Shown here one piece after another: positions 15,634 to 24,656 of a stretch of 64,000 nucleotides of DNA (the first letter of the stretch is position 1; the number at the start of each line of letters is the position of its first letter). The position numbers and the translations under genes were made by a program. Under the pieces are notes generated by a model. It did no database searches, was not told where the DNA came from, and saw nothing but the letters and a program-made list of their open reading frames with translations. Origin of the DNA: Verrucomicrobiaceae bacterium. GTDB lineage: Bacteria > Verrucomicrobiota > Verrucomicrobiia > Opitutales > Intestinicryptomonadaceae. The DNA is taken from NCBI GenBank assembly GCA_015061955.1, contig SUVO01000003.1, forward strand, positions 62,001 to 126,000. Reading direction: 5' to 3'.

Positions 15634-17493
15634 ATGAAAAAACATATAGTGTCTATGATAGTTGTTGGGGCCTTATGTGCGTCAACATTGTTTGGTAAGG
15701 TTGAAGGTCAATTTGGCGTGTGTTCGCATCCGTTCGCACCTCGAGAAAGAAATATAATAGAACCTTTGTTCGATAAAATGCAACAAGCAAAAAGTAGTTG
15801 GTTAAGAACTGATTTTGTTTGGAGCATAATTGAACGTAAAAAGGGGGAATATAATTTTTCAGTCTACGATAACATTGTAGATAAACTTGCACAACGCAAT
15901 ATTTCGGTTTTGGGTATAATAACTGCTGGTGGAATTAAAGGAATGGGAGCAGAGAAAAATTCGGAAGAATGGAGTGCCTATATTCGTGCAACAGTTAATC
16001 ATTTTAAGGGACGTGTTGATCATTGGGAAATAATTAACGAACACGATCATCCGGTTCATATTGTAACTACTGATGAAAATAAAGGTCGTGGTTATGGTAA
16101 ACTTTTGAAGATTGCTTATAAGGCAGTAAAAGAAGCTAATCCTGATGCAAAAGTTTTGTATGGTGGCTTAGCTATGACTAAACAAGATTACATAGAAGAG
16201 TCGTTAAAAGTTGCAGGAGATAGCTACGATATTATGAATTTTCATACATATCCAGCCCCCAATATGCCAGAGGCTCGCTTGGAAAAGCTCATGGATATTC
16301 TAAATAAATCTATGCAAAAATATGGTGGTAAAAAACCAGTTTGGTTGACAGAAATTGGCTCTACTACCCCAGAATATACAGCAGATAACGCAAAAATTGT
16401 AAGGGCGTGTTTAAAACGCTTAGGTTTAAAACAAGCACACACAAAGTTTTATGGTCTACAAGAAGATACTAACGAAAATATGAAAAAGAAAACGCAAGCG
16501 TACTTTCCTAAGGCAAAATTTGTAAACACAGCAAAGTATACCGATATAAAAAAATTGCCAGTACCATCGGTGTTAGTGTTGCCAACGGGGCAAAGTTTTA
16601 ATCATAAATATGGTGCCGATGTTGTAGATTACGTTCGCCGAGGCGGTACATTGTTGTACTCTGGTGGAGGCTTCCCATTCTATTTCAATAAAGACAAGGG
16701 CAAACATTATCCAATCTTGCGAAAAATGGGTGTAGATTTGAACTATCATTGGCGTATCGATAAAAAAATGCCAGCGACGTTTACATCAAAAAACTTTTAT
16801 CCAATGCCCGAGTTTAAAAAATTAACAAAATCTAATTTACCTCGCTTAAGAGGTTGCAACTATACAGAAAATCTTTTGCGTGCTGGCGATGAGTTTATTC
16901 CAGTATGCAAAATAAAGTGGAACAATGCCGAATATACATCGGTTGCAATCTACAAATTTAATAGCGAGTTTAAGGGTAATGCTATATTTATTTCATCGGC
17001 AGACAATGGCAATTATATGACGGAAGAGTTTCAAGCGATATTTTTGACACACTACATGATGTATGGTGTAGCAAATGGAATTGATAAAATGTTCAATTAC
17101 AATTTCCGTTCGCATGGCGAGGTGTCGGCTTACGAAGGGCATTTTGGAATTGTTCGCAAAGATATGTCGGAAAAACCTGCGTTTTCATCGTTCATATTTA
17201 TGACAGATATTCTCGACGGTGCAAAAGATGTTTTCTATAATTTTGATACTACTGCAACTTTGACTTCTATGAAATGGACTGCAAAAAATGATGCAAAAGT
17301 AAGTGCTTACTTTACACGTAAAGGTGAAGTAGATACGCTTGTGAAAATTCCAGCAGAGTGCAGAATTTTTAATCATCTTGGTGTAGAAATTTCAAAAGAT
17401 AAATTTAAGATTGAAAAAACAGCTAATGGTGATGTTGAAATGACTTTTACTGCAAACATAAAACCAATATTTGTAATATCTAAAGCTAAATAA
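15634..17493 (+). CDS. secreted clan-A glycosidase-like protein with GATase-like domain, paralog 1
   Basis: A 619-residue exported protein (signal peptide MKKHIVSMIVVGALCASTLFG). Residues ~25-250 look like a clan-A TIM barrel: WEIINEH with acid/base candidate Glu136, NFHTY at ~202-206, and WLTEIG with nucleophile candidate Glu240. Residues ~300-350 (PSVLVLPTGQSF, then VDYVRRGGTLLYSGGG) resemble the GATase-like fold seen as a second domain in some beta-galactosidases. The C-terminus has the SHGEVSAYEGHFGIV and EKPAFSSF motifs. An upstream GTG at 15622 is possible, but the ATG at 15634 starts the signal peptide. Exact GH family not recognised. A paralog follows 9 bp downstream. Confidence 0.72.
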   Translation: MKKHIVSMIVVGALCASTLFGKVEGQFGVCSHPFAPRERNIIEPLFDKMQQAKSSWLRTDFVWSIIERKKGEYNFSVYDNIVDKLAQRNISVLGIITAGGIKGMGAEKNSEEWSAYIRATVNHFKGRVDHWEIINEHDHPVHIVTTDENKGRGYGKLLKIAYKAVKEANPDAKVLYGGLAMTKQDYIEESLKVAGDSYDIMNFHTYPAPNMPEARLEKLMDILNKSMQKYGGKKPVWLTEIGSTTPEYTADNAKIVRACLKRLGLKQAHTKFYGLQEDTNENMKKKTQAYFPKAKFVNTAKYTDIKKLPVPSVLVLPTGQSFNHKYGADVVDYVRRGGTLLYSGGGFPFYFNKDKGKHYPILRKMGVDLNYHWRIDKKMPATFTSKNFYPMPEFKKLTKSNLPRLRGCNYTENLLRAGDEFIPVCKIKWNNAEYTSVAIYKFNSEFKGNAIFISSADNGNYMTEEFQAIFLTHYMMYGVANGIDKMFNYNFRSHGEVSAYEGHFGIVRKDMSEKPAFSSFIFMTDILDGAKDVFYNFDTTATLTSMKWTAKNDAKVSAYFTRKGEVDTLVKIPAECRIFNHLGVEISKDKFKIEKTANGDVEMTFTANIKPIFVISKAK

Positions 17494-17502
17494 AATAATA
17501 TC

Positions 17503-19353
17503 ATGAGAAAAGTAATATCAATAATTTGTTCAAGCTTGTTAATTGCCAATCTTGGCTTTGCCGATTTAGAAAGTAAATTCGGCATTTGTGCTCATACCAA
17601 CCGTCAGTATGAAAATGTCATTCAAGATAAAATGTATGATGCTATGCATGATGCAGGTATAGGTTTTATGCGTCTGAGTGGCTTCGGATGGGGACATCTA
17701 TTACAAAAAGATGGCTCTTTGAATTTTGCTACTTTAGACGACATTTTAGAGCGTACAAAACAACGCAATATTTCTGTATTAGCAGTTTTGAGTTATGGAG
17801 TAGGGCATAAAAATGCACTTACACATTCGCCAGAATGGGCTGAATATATAACTAAAACTGTTTCGCATTTTAAAGGTCGTGTGAAATATTGGGAAGTTAT
17901 CAACGAACACGATATGTTTTTGATAAAAAAATATGGTGCCGAAGGTGGTGGTAACAGATATGGCGAGTTGCTGAAGATTGCTTACCATGCTATCAAAAAA
18001 GCAAATCCCGACGCTGTAGTGGTTTACGGTGGTTTGGCTGGTGTGCCTGAAAAATATGTAGAAGCATCGTTGAAAGTTGGGGGTACTTCGTACTTTGATG
18101 TAATGAACTATCACACATATTGTGCGCCAGCTTCGTGCGAGCCAGTGTTGAGTAAGCGTACAAAATTTCTCAAAGATGTTATGAAAAAATACGGAGGCGA
18201 AAAACCTATTTGGATAACCGAAATAGGTTCGAGTACTCCCGATAATACTTTAGATACCGAACCTATTGTAAAAGCTTGTATCAATTATTTGAAGTTAAAG
18301 CCCCAAACAGTATACGCATTGGGAGAAGGTTTTAAACGAGCATCTGAGCAAGTAAAACATGCTTTTCCTAAGGCAAAAAATTATAAACTTATAAATTATG
18401 CCGACATCAAAAATTTGCCCGATGATGCAGTGTTGTTTATGCCTATATCGCAGTCGTTCAATTACGACTACAACGCCGATTTAGTTGATTTTGTGCGTCG
18501 AGGTGGAACATTTATCTATGCAGGTGGAGGTTTCCCAATGGGTAATGATACTTCTGGAAAAAATATTCCACGCACAAAAAACGCCTTGCGAGATATGCGT
18601 GTTCATTTAACTCCACCATGGGTAGTTGATAGTAAAATGCCAAGGGGTATATCTCTAAAAGAAACAATGCTTCATCCTGATTTTAAAGGTTTGGCAAAAA
18701 AGAAAGAGATGTCGAAGATTAGACCATTTTCATTTACCGATAAATATTTGAAAGATGGCGACGAGTTTATTGCAGTAGCAACTTACAATTATAACAACAA
18801 AAAAGTTGTTCCAGTTGCTATCTATAAATTCAATAGCGATTTCAAAGGTAATGCTGTTTTTATAACAAATAGAACAAAGAATTATGTTTCGCGAGAAGAA
18901 CAAGCATTGCACCAGTCGAGATACTTCTTGTATGGCTTGTCTATTGGTATTGATAAAATTTTTATCTATCATATTCGCTCGCATGGTAGAGTAAGCACAT
19001 ACGAGGGCAGTTTGGGTATTTTAGAACAAGATTTAACTCGCAAGCCAGCTTTCTATGCTTACAAAACAACTACAAAACTAATGGGCAAAGTAACGCCTAA
19101 AATAGAAGAAAATGCCGAAAATGGTTTGTGTAAGGCTTCGTGGAAATCACCAGAAGGTAAAAATGTATTAGCAGTGTGGTCGTATAAAAAACCTGTAAGT
19201 GTCAAGGTATCGGTAGTTGGTAAATATCAAGTTTTAGATATTTATGGTAAAGTTATTGAAGGTGATGTTCTCAATAGAATTTGCAAAACAAACCCAGACG
19301 GAACTCTTGAGTTAAACGCAGGTGCATCTGTTGTTTATATAGTTAGCAAGTAA
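17503..19353 (+). CDS. secreted clan-A glycosidase-like protein with GATase-like domain, paralog 2
   Basis: A 616-residue exported paralog of the preceding protein (signal peptide ending LIANLGFA). The same landmarks recur: WEVINEH with Glu135, NYHTY at ~202-206, WITEIGSSTPD with Glu240, the FVRRGGTFIYAGGGFP strand and SHGRVSTYEGSLGIL near the C-terminus. The two copies are diverged over their whole length, so this is an old duplication and probably two specificities. It sits 9 bp after paralog 1 and 5 bp before the GH172-like gene, forming a three-gene operon. Family assignment beyond clan A is inference. Confidence 0.72.
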   Translation: MRKVISIICSSLLIANLGFADLESKFGICAHTNRQYENVIQDKMYDAMHDAGIGFMRLSGFGWGHLLQKDGSLNFATLDDILERTKQRNISVLAVLSYGVGHKNALTHSPEWAEYITKTVSHFKGRVKYWEVINEHDMFLIKKYGAEGGGNRYGELLKIAYHAIKKANPDAVVVYGGLAGVPEKYVEASLKVGGTSYFDVMNYHTYCAPASCEPVLSKRTKFLKDVMKKYGGEKPIWITEIGSSTPDNTLDTEPIVKACINYLKLKPQTVYALGEGFKRASEQVKHAFPKAKNYKLINYADIKNLPDDAVLFMPISQSFNYDYNADLVDFVRRGGTFIYAGGGFPMGNDTSGKNIPRTKNALRDMRVHLTPPWVVDSKMPRGISLKETMLHPDFKGLAKKKEMSKIRPFSFTDKYLKDGDEFIAVATYNYNNKKVVPVAIYKFNSDFKGNAVFITNRTKNYVSREEQALHQSRYFLYGLSIGIDKIFIYHIRSHGRVSTYEGSLGILEQDLTRKPAFYAYKTTTKLMGKVTPKIEENAENGLCKASWKSPEGKNVLAVWSYKKPVSVKVSVVGKYQVLDIYGKVIEGDVLNRICKTNPDGTLELNAGASVVYIVSK

Positions 19354-19358
19354 AATAC

Positions 19359-20405
19359 ATGAAAAAATTTTTAGGAATATTTTTAGCTTTATTTGGCTTA
19401 TTTGTAAGTAGCTTTGCAAACGAACAATTTTCTTTTGTTGGAGGATTTAAAACTGAAGCATTCAAGGCAAGTGCTGTTTTTGGTAAAACTAATAAAGCAA
19501 TTATTTTTACAGATAATGGCGAAGGTATGATAGACCAAATCCAGCTAATTGGTGCATACGATACCACCGGAAAAGTAAAGCGTGAGTTTTGGCAAGGTTA
19601 TTATAGAACTCGTTTACGAGTAATTGTCGATGGAGAAGTTTCTGTCGATGGTACTATATATAATCTTTGTGGTTTAGGTTCCGATTTTAATAAAGATTCA
19701 GATTTTGAAAACGTTATTTTTACAACGCCACTTTTTTCAAAAACAGGCTTATATAGTGGAATTACTTTTAACTTTAAAATTCCTTACTATAAATCTATTG
19801 TTGTAGAATTAGTAAGAGATGCTCGCGATGTTGGCAAGGTTGGTTTGTTGTGGGGCATGGTAAAAAGTGCAAAATTAATCAACATAAAAATTGGAGATAT
19901 AACATTGCCAAAAGGTGCAAAATTTCACGCAATTACTCGCAAACAAAATTGTAAAAAGGGCGATCAACTCGAAATATTCAGCACTCAAAAAGCTGGAGTT
20001 TTAGCTGGTATAAACATGAGTGGACAAGGTTCGAAATTCGATTGGGTAGAAGGTTGCTTACGTGCATTTGTTGGTAATGATAATGCAAATTGCATAATGC
20101 TTTCGTCTGGATTAGAAGATTATCTTGGTGGTGCGTTCGGTTATAATGTGGGCGTACGTCAATTCAATTCTTGGGGTTGTACATACAAGCAGATGAAAAA
20201 AGCTCCGTTTACTTTGTGTGGATATAGAAATCATTTTAACGATTCTGTTTCTTGGAATAGGGGAGGTTTTAAAGTTTCGTTACGTTGGGGTGATCAAAAT
20301 AAACCTCACTGGAATTTAAATTCAATAGATGATTTTGCAGGGCAAAAGAAAGACCCAGGAGAAGGTACTCTTGTTGCAACTGCATTCTATTACGATTGGG
20401 AATAA
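19359..20405 (+). CDS. secreted DUF2961/GH172-family protein
   Basis: A 348-residue exported protein (signal peptide ending VSSFA). It has the DUF2961 core now classed as GH172 (difructose-dianhydride synthase/hydrolase and alpha-D-fructofuranosidase or arabinofuranosidase types). The two glutamates expected to be catalytic can be placed: Glu231 in DWVEGC and Glu253 in SSGLEDYLGG, the counterpart of the family GTGxEDYF motif. FWQGYYRTRLRVIVDGE fits the family's N-terminal jelly-roll strand. Substrate is uncertain. As the last gene of the operon with two glycosidase-like paralogs it probably acts on the same glycan. Confidence 0.8.
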   Translation: MKKFLGIFLALFGLFVSSFANEQFSFVGGFKTEAFKASAVFGKTNKAIIFTDNGEGMIDQIQLIGAYDTTGKVKREFWQGYYRTRLRVIVDGEVSVDGTIYNLCGLGSDFNKDSDFENVIFTTPLFSKTGLYSGITFNFKIPYYKSIVVELVRDARDVGKVGLLWGMVKSAKLINIKIGDITLPKGAKFHAITRKQNCKKGDQLEIFSTQKAGVLAGINMSGQGSKFDWVEGCLRAFVGNDNANCIMLSSGLEDYLGGAFGYNVGVRQFNSWGCTYKQMKKAPFTLCGYRNHFNDSVSWNRGGFKVSLRWGDQNKPHWNLNSIDDFAGQKKDPGEGTLVATAFYYDWE

Positions 20406-20422
20406 AAATTAATTTGCATAAA

Positions 20423-20448
20423 AAAGGCGTTCTATTTAGAACGCCTTT
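20423..20448. terminator. bidirectional terminator between the GH172 gene and the feo operon
   Basis: An 11-bp perfect stem (AAAGGCGTTCT with AGAACGCCTTT, loop ATTT), A-rich on the left so that T follows on the minus strand. Both flanking genes end here. Confidence 0.8.
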
Positions 20449-20478
20449 GGTTTATAATCATGAGTTGAAAAATTGTAG

Positions 20479-20658
20479 CTATTTTTTGTTACATTTGCAT
20501 TCTTGCCCATGTTCTTCGCACTCGCATTTGTGTCCGTTGCCTTTACAACAGCAACTACCACCACACGAGCAACCTCCATTTTTTACAGCTTTAAAACTTC
20601 GGTATATCATAAAAATTGCCAAGAAAGCAACAACAGCAATAAATATAATTTCGCCCAT
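20479..20658 (-). CDS. FeoB-associated Cys-rich membrane protein
   Basis: A 59-residue protein with one N-terminal membrane helix (IIFIAVVAFLAIFMIYR) followed by a Cys-rich tail (GGCSCGGSCCCKGNG and CECEEHGQECKC). This is the architecture of the FeoB-associated Cys-rich family, found at the end of feo operons and thought to assist or sense ferrous iron. The start at ATG 20658 is chosen because GGAGG (20664-20668) is 5 bp upstream; the TTG at 20670 would run through that site. It overlaps nothing but sits 1 bp from the feoB stop. Confidence 0.85.
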   Translation of the reverse strand: MGEIIFIAVVAFLAIFMIYRSFKAVKNGGCSCGGSCCCKGNGHKCECEEHGQECKCNKK

Positions 20659-20659
20659 A

Positions 20660-22810
20660 TTAACCTCCAATTTTAGTTCCTATATCAAGTATCGTTCCAA
20701 TTTGATAAACTATAAATGTTGTTATGTATGCAAGTAGGAATAATCCACCAGCTTCGGCAAACATAGCCTTCCATGAGTTCATTTCACGCTTTATAATTGC
20801 GAGCGTTGCCAAACATGGAATAGAAAGCAACGAGAACAACATTATGCAAAAACCTTGTAATGGAGTATAATTTTTAGCTAATTTTTCTCGTAGAGTTTCG
20901 CTTTCTTCGTCGGTTTCACCTTCTGAGTACAAAATACCCATTTGTGCAACGAATACTTCTTTGGCAGCTAATGCACCAATGCTTGCGGTAGTCATCTTCC
21001 AGTCGAAGCCGATAGGTTCAAATACTGGTTCTAAGAATTTGCCAATTCTGCCAGAAATAGTGTATTCCATAGTCTCAGCCATTTTTTCATTTTCGATAGT
21101 TGTAATTTGTTCTTCTTTTTTATCGGCAGAGAGATTGCTTTTTTCGATTTGTGAAATGAGTGTATCGTAGTCTTTCGAGAAGTTTTCTTTTTCAGGATAA
21201 GTATTAGCTATGTACAACAAAATTGATGTTGCTAATATTATTGTACCAGCTTTTTGAACATACATTTTTGCTCTATCCCACATATGTAAAAGCATACTTT
21301 TTAGGGTTGGCATTCTGTATGGAGGCAATTCCATAAGATAAACTTCGCCTTCGCCTTTAAATAGAGTTTTACGCAAAATTTTTGCACCGATAAGAGCTAT
21401 TATTATGCCTATTACATAGATTGTCCAAAGCATAAAGCCCTGATATTTTGGTGCAAAGAATGCCGGAATAATCAATGCGTAAATAGGCAGACGTGCGCCA
21501 CAGCTGAACAATGGTAAAACCATAATTGTTGTGTTTCTATCTTTTTCCGACTCAATTGTTCGAGTTGCCATAATAGCAGGAACACTACAACCAAAACCTA
21601 AAATAAGTGGTACAAAGGAACGCCCTTGCAAACCGAATTTACGCATAATTCCGTCCATGACAAACGCAGCTCTCGACATATAACCACTATCTTCAAGCAA
21701 CGCTATTGCAAAGAATAAGAATAATATGTTTGGTAAGAATACCAAAACCCCACCAACGCCACTAATTATACCATCGGTAAGCATAGAACGTAAGTATGGC
21801 ATGGTTGTTTCACTCCAATTTGCTTTAATTATATCGATCAACCAACCAAAGCCAGCTTCAATCCAGTCCATCATCGGTTGAGAGCAGGTAAAGGTAAATT
21901 CAAAAGTCAGATACATTATTGCTAAGAACAATGGCAAACCAACTATTTTATTTGTCATTACAGCATCAATTTTGTCTGAAATTTCTCTGCGTTTTTCATC
22001 CGAAAACGATATAGCATCCCGACATGCTCCTGAAATCATGGCGTATCGTTTATCAGCCATGAATGTATCGGCTTCAATTGCATGAATTTCGGAAAGGTGG
22101 TTTATCTGATTTTTCACTTCAGTCCATACTGGTTGAAGTTCAGCTAATTTCATTGTACACGAGTCGTTTTCAAGGAGTTTTATAGCAAAGAATCGAGCTG
22201 GAATAGATTTACATTTTTCTATATTAAGCTTACCTATTTCAAGTGCGATATCCGATATTGAATCGTCGATATCGGCTCCGTATGAGAGCATCGGTGAACC
22301 GTGGTTTTCTAATTCAGACAAAGCTTTCGAGAGCTTTTTTGTAAGTTCTTCTATGCCATCTTTACTTCTGCCAACAGTTCGTGCAATTGGTGAGCCAAAG
22401 AATTTTTCAAGCTTTGGAATGTTAAATTTAATGCCTTTTTTCTGAGCATCGTCGCTCATATTGAAAACGAGCAACATTGGTATGTGTAGTTCGGCTAATT
22501 GAGTGGTTAAATATAGGCTACGTTGTGGAATAGATGAGTCTATTACATTTAATATAAGGTCTATTTTCCCACTTGTAAGCTCTTCAAATGCAACAGTTTC
22601 TTCTGGTGAGCTTGACGAAAGCGAGTATATGCCAGGAAGGTCGATTAACCTTATTGATGCTCCATCTAATTCAAATTCGCCACTTTTACTTTCTACGGTA
22701 ACACCAGGGTAATTGCCAACATGTTGGCGTGAACCTGTCAATGCGTTGAATATTGAAGTTTTCCCACAATTGGGATTCCCAGCAAGTGCTATTGTAAATG
22801 ATTTTTTCAC
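20660..22810 (-). CDS. feoB: ferrous iron transport protein B
   Basis: A 716-residue inner-membrane Fe2+ transporter with N-terminal GTPase. The G1 loop GNPNCGKT is at residues 11-18, DLPG follows at ~58-61, and NMSD near residue 120 serves as G4. The membrane half has the two Gate repeats, including GFGCSVPAIMATRT and FSCGARLPIYAL with the Cys residues implicated in iron passage. Length is standard. It overlaps feoA by 4 bp and is followed immediately by the Cys-rich accessory gene. The likely operon is porin-feoA-feoB-accessory, expressed under the operators upstream of the porin. Confidence 0.96.
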   Translation of the reverse strand: MKKSFTIALAGNPNCGKTSIFNALTGSRQHVGNYPGVTVESKSGEFELDGASIRLIDLPGIYSLSSSSPEETVAFEELTSGKIDLILNVIDSSIPQRSLYLTTQLAELHIPMLLVFNMSDDAQKKGIKFNIPKLEKFFGSPIARTVGRSKDGIEELTKKLSKALSELENHGSPMLSYGADIDDSISDIALEIGKLNIEKCKSIPARFFAIKLLENDSCTMKLAELQPVWTEVKNQINHLSEIHAIEADTFMADKRYAMISGACRDAISFSDEKRREISDKIDAVMTNKIVGLPLFLAIMYLTFEFTFTCSQPMMDWIEAGFGWLIDIIKANWSETTMPYLRSMLTDGIISGVGGVLVFLPNILFLFFAIALLEDSGYMSRAAFVMDGIMRKFGLQGRSFVPLILGFGCSVPAIMATRTIESEKDRNTTIMVLPLFSCGARLPIYALIIPAFFAPKYQGFMLWTIYVIGIIIALIGAKILRKTLFKGEGEVYLMELPPYRMPTLKSMLLHMWDRAKMYVQKAGTIILATSILLYIANTYPEKENFSKDYDTLISQIEKSNLSADKKEEQITTIENEKMAETMEYTISGRIGKFLEPVFEPIGFDWKMTTASIGALAAKEVFVAQMGILYSEGETDEESETLREKLAKNYTPLQGFCIMLFSLLSIPCLATLAIIKREMNSWKAMFAEAGGLFLLAYITTFIVYQIGTILDIGTKIGG

Positions 22811-23070
22811 TTGGTTTTATCTCCCTTCATTACAATATTTTTTGCGTCATTTGAGTGTAATGCCATGCTTGTTTCCATTACTCGCACTCTAATAAGACCA
22901 CCAAATGGAGCTTTAGCTTCCATCAAAAGCTCTGTTCCTGGAACTAACCCTACATCTGCAAATTTTTTTTCGCCACGCGAGTGTGGGATTACTTTTACAA
23001 TGGTTGCAGTTGCACCAACTGGTAAATCAGCAAGTGTTATCTCTTTTTTATTTTCCGATTTTTTATTCAT
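22807..23070 (-). CDS. feoA: ferrous iron transport protein A
   Basis: An 87-residue cytoplasmic SH3-like protein with the FeoA pattern: TLADLPVGATATIVKV, then KKFADVGLVPGTELLM and MALHSNDAKNIVM. FeoA is thought to regulate the FeoB GTPase or complex assembly. Its stop overlaps the feoB start by 4 bp, indicating translational coupling. It begins about 40 bp after the porin stop. Confidence 0.93.
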   Translation of the reverse strand: MNKKSENKKEITLADLPVGATATIVKVIPHSRGEKKFADVGLVPGTELLMEAKAPFGGLIRVRVMETSMALHSNDAKNIVMKGDKTK

Positions 23071-23110
23071 GTTTTATATAATATTTATCGGTTTATATTC
23101 TTCAAAATTT

Positions 23111-24367
23111 TTAGAAATTTATTTCTGCACGCACTCCAAATACATAGGCAACTTTAGTTTTGCAAGTATCTTCGTCTTTTGCATTTAGATATGTTTGAAA
23201 TGTTGGTTGAATCGCTATTGCTTTTGTTATTTGAGCTCTGTATGTAAGTTCTACAAGGTTGTCGTAATGATAATTATCTTCGCCAAGACGCATTCCAGAG
23301 AATGCCAAACCGAGAACATCATCATCACGCGATGGCAATGGTCCGAACCAGTTTATCCCACAATCGATGTATTTATCGCAACCAGAAATTTTTTCTTCTG
23401 GTGTATATGCCATTCGTACAAAGCCACCCAAAATTACATTGTCTTCTTTGTCGGCGATAAAGTCTTGTTGTAAGCCGAAGTAGAACGAGTAAAAACCACG
23501 CTCTGCTTCACCAGTATATTTGTTTTCAAACTCACCACTATGATAATTCCCACCAAATTGAGCTCTGCCACCTAAACCAAATAGTTGGTAATTATAACCG
23601 AGCTGATACCACACAGCAACGTTTTTGATGTCGTAATCGAAACCATGATTAGACGAAACATCTCTACCAGCGTCGCCATTGTATATACCTACAATAGCAT
23701 CAAAATTATCGTTATTCCAGTATAGTGTTGCACCAAGTGTTGCCAATGCGTATTGCGAAAATGCCCACGAACCATTGCTACCATAAAGCTCCATTCCAGC
23801 ATTTGTAGGTATAGCGCCAAGATTTGCATTTAGAAATAGATCGGAGTAGTCCATACCCATAAAATCTTCGTCGGCTGCAAGTTGACCAACTCTAAAACCA
23901 AACGTGCCATTTTTTGTTTCAAATTCATTCTTATAATAAATTTCAAAAACTCTTACCATTTCACCAGAAAATATATTACTCGCAGCGTGTCCAGCACTGC
24001 CTATACGAGCCATAATATCAGCCGACTGTGTATACCAAAAAGCAGTCATACCAATTGATCCTAAACCATCGTTTTTTGCGAGTTTTGAAATATCTTGTTC
24101 AAAGCCCAATGTTATCAGACTATCCCATTCCGAGCCAGTTTTATTTCCTCCACTTAAGTTCGACCAGAATTCTCCTGTCCACGATGCAACTGGACTAAAA
24201 CCACTGTCTGGTGTATATTTTTCTATAACTGGGGAAATCAATAAACTTTCGTTGTCTTGCCAGTTTTTACTATCGGCTTTGTTTTCGGTTTCTTGTGCAA
24301 ACACGCTTGAAACAATTGATGTTATACCACAGATTGTGCTGATTATTATTTTATTTGCGTTATTCAT
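23111..24367 (-). CDS. OprB-like outer-membrane porin
   Basis: A 418-residue exported beta-barrel protein. After a signal peptide ending SSVFA comes a plug-like segment and then alternating aromatic beta strands. The IGMTAFWYTQ, GFRVGQLAADEDF and IQPTFQTYLNAKDE segments are characteristic of carbohydrate-selective porin OprB, and the chain ends in an aromatic-containing strand (VRAEINF) as outer-membrane barrels do. OprB porins normally pass sugars. Here it heads the feoA-feoB operon behind two iron-type operators, so it may instead pass iron complexes; that is inference. Confidence 0.78.
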   Translation of the reverse strand: MNNANKIIISTICGITSIVSSVFAQETENKADSKNWQDNESLLISPVIEKYTPDSGFSPVASWTGEFWSNLSGGNKTGSEWDSLITLGFEQDISKLAKNDGLGSIGMTAFWYTQSADIMARIGSAGHAASNIFSGEMVRVFEIYYKNEFETKNGTFGFRVGQLAADEDFMGMDYSDLFLNANLGAIPTNAGMELYGSNGSWAFSQYALATLGATLYWNNDNFDAIVGIYNGDAGRDVSSNHGFDYDIKNVAVWYQLGYNYQLFGLGGRAQFGGNYHSGEFENKYTGEAERGFYSFYFGLQQDFIADKEDNVILGGFVRMAYTPEEKISGCDKYIDCGINWFGPLPSRDDDVLGLAFSGMRLGEDNYHYDNLVELTYRAQITKAIAIQPTFQTYLNAKDEDTCKTKVAYVFGVRAEINF

Positions 24368-24396
24368 TTTTTATTATTTAAATTTATCTCCTATAA

Positions 24397-24416
24397 AAGT
24401 TAGGCATGACTAACTT
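24397..24416. promoter_or_regulatory. palindromic operator 1 upstream of porin-feoAB
   Basis: AAGTTAG (24397-24403), 6-bp spacer GCATGA, CTAACTT (24410-24416). This resembles the half-sites bound by DtxR/MntR/IdeR-type metal repressors. It lies 30 bp before the porin start. Confidence 0.65.
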
Positions 24417-24424
24417 GTCAAGAG

Positions 24425-24448
24425 AAAAGTTAGAAAAAACTAACTTTT
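24425..24448. promoter_or_regulatory. palindromic operator 2 upstream of porin-feoAB
   Basis: AAAAGTTAG (24425-24433), spacer AAAAAA, CTAACTTTT (24440-24448). The core has the same half-sites and the same 6-bp spacing as operator 1, with centres 30 bp apart, about three helical turns. Confidence 0.65.
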
Positions 24449-24529
24449 TTATTTTTTTTCTTAAAAACTAAGAATATCAAATATACGTTTTGCTTGATAA
24501 ATATAAAAAAATTCCAATAATACAACGCT

Positions 24530-24652
24530 ATGGAAAATAAAAACCGAAGAATTGCATTTAAAACCGACAAGTTTTTTATATTTGTTTATACGCTTGCCGT
24601 TTTAATGTTTATTGTACAGTGTGCAATTATGATTTGGGGCTTTACATTGTAA
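24530..24652 (+). CDS. small single-pass membrane protein (hypothetical)
   Basis: A 40-residue open frame starting at ATG 24530 and ending TAA 24652, four bases before the CPBP protease gene. It has a basic N-terminus (MENKNRRIAFKTDKFF) and one hydrophobic helix (IFVYTLAVLMFIVQCAIMIWGF). Position and topology suggest a genuine small gene in this operon, perhaps a partner of the protease. No family is recognised and no strong ribosome-binding site is visible, so support is moderate. Confidence 0.5.
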   Translation: MENKNRRIAFKTDKFFIFVYTLAVLMFIVQCAIMIWGFTL

Positions 24653-24656
24653 TTAT

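Noticed and set aside
24387-24392. AGGAGA as ribosome-binding site of the porin gene
   Set aside because: It lies about 19 bp from the start codon, too far for a normal Shine-Dalgarno site.
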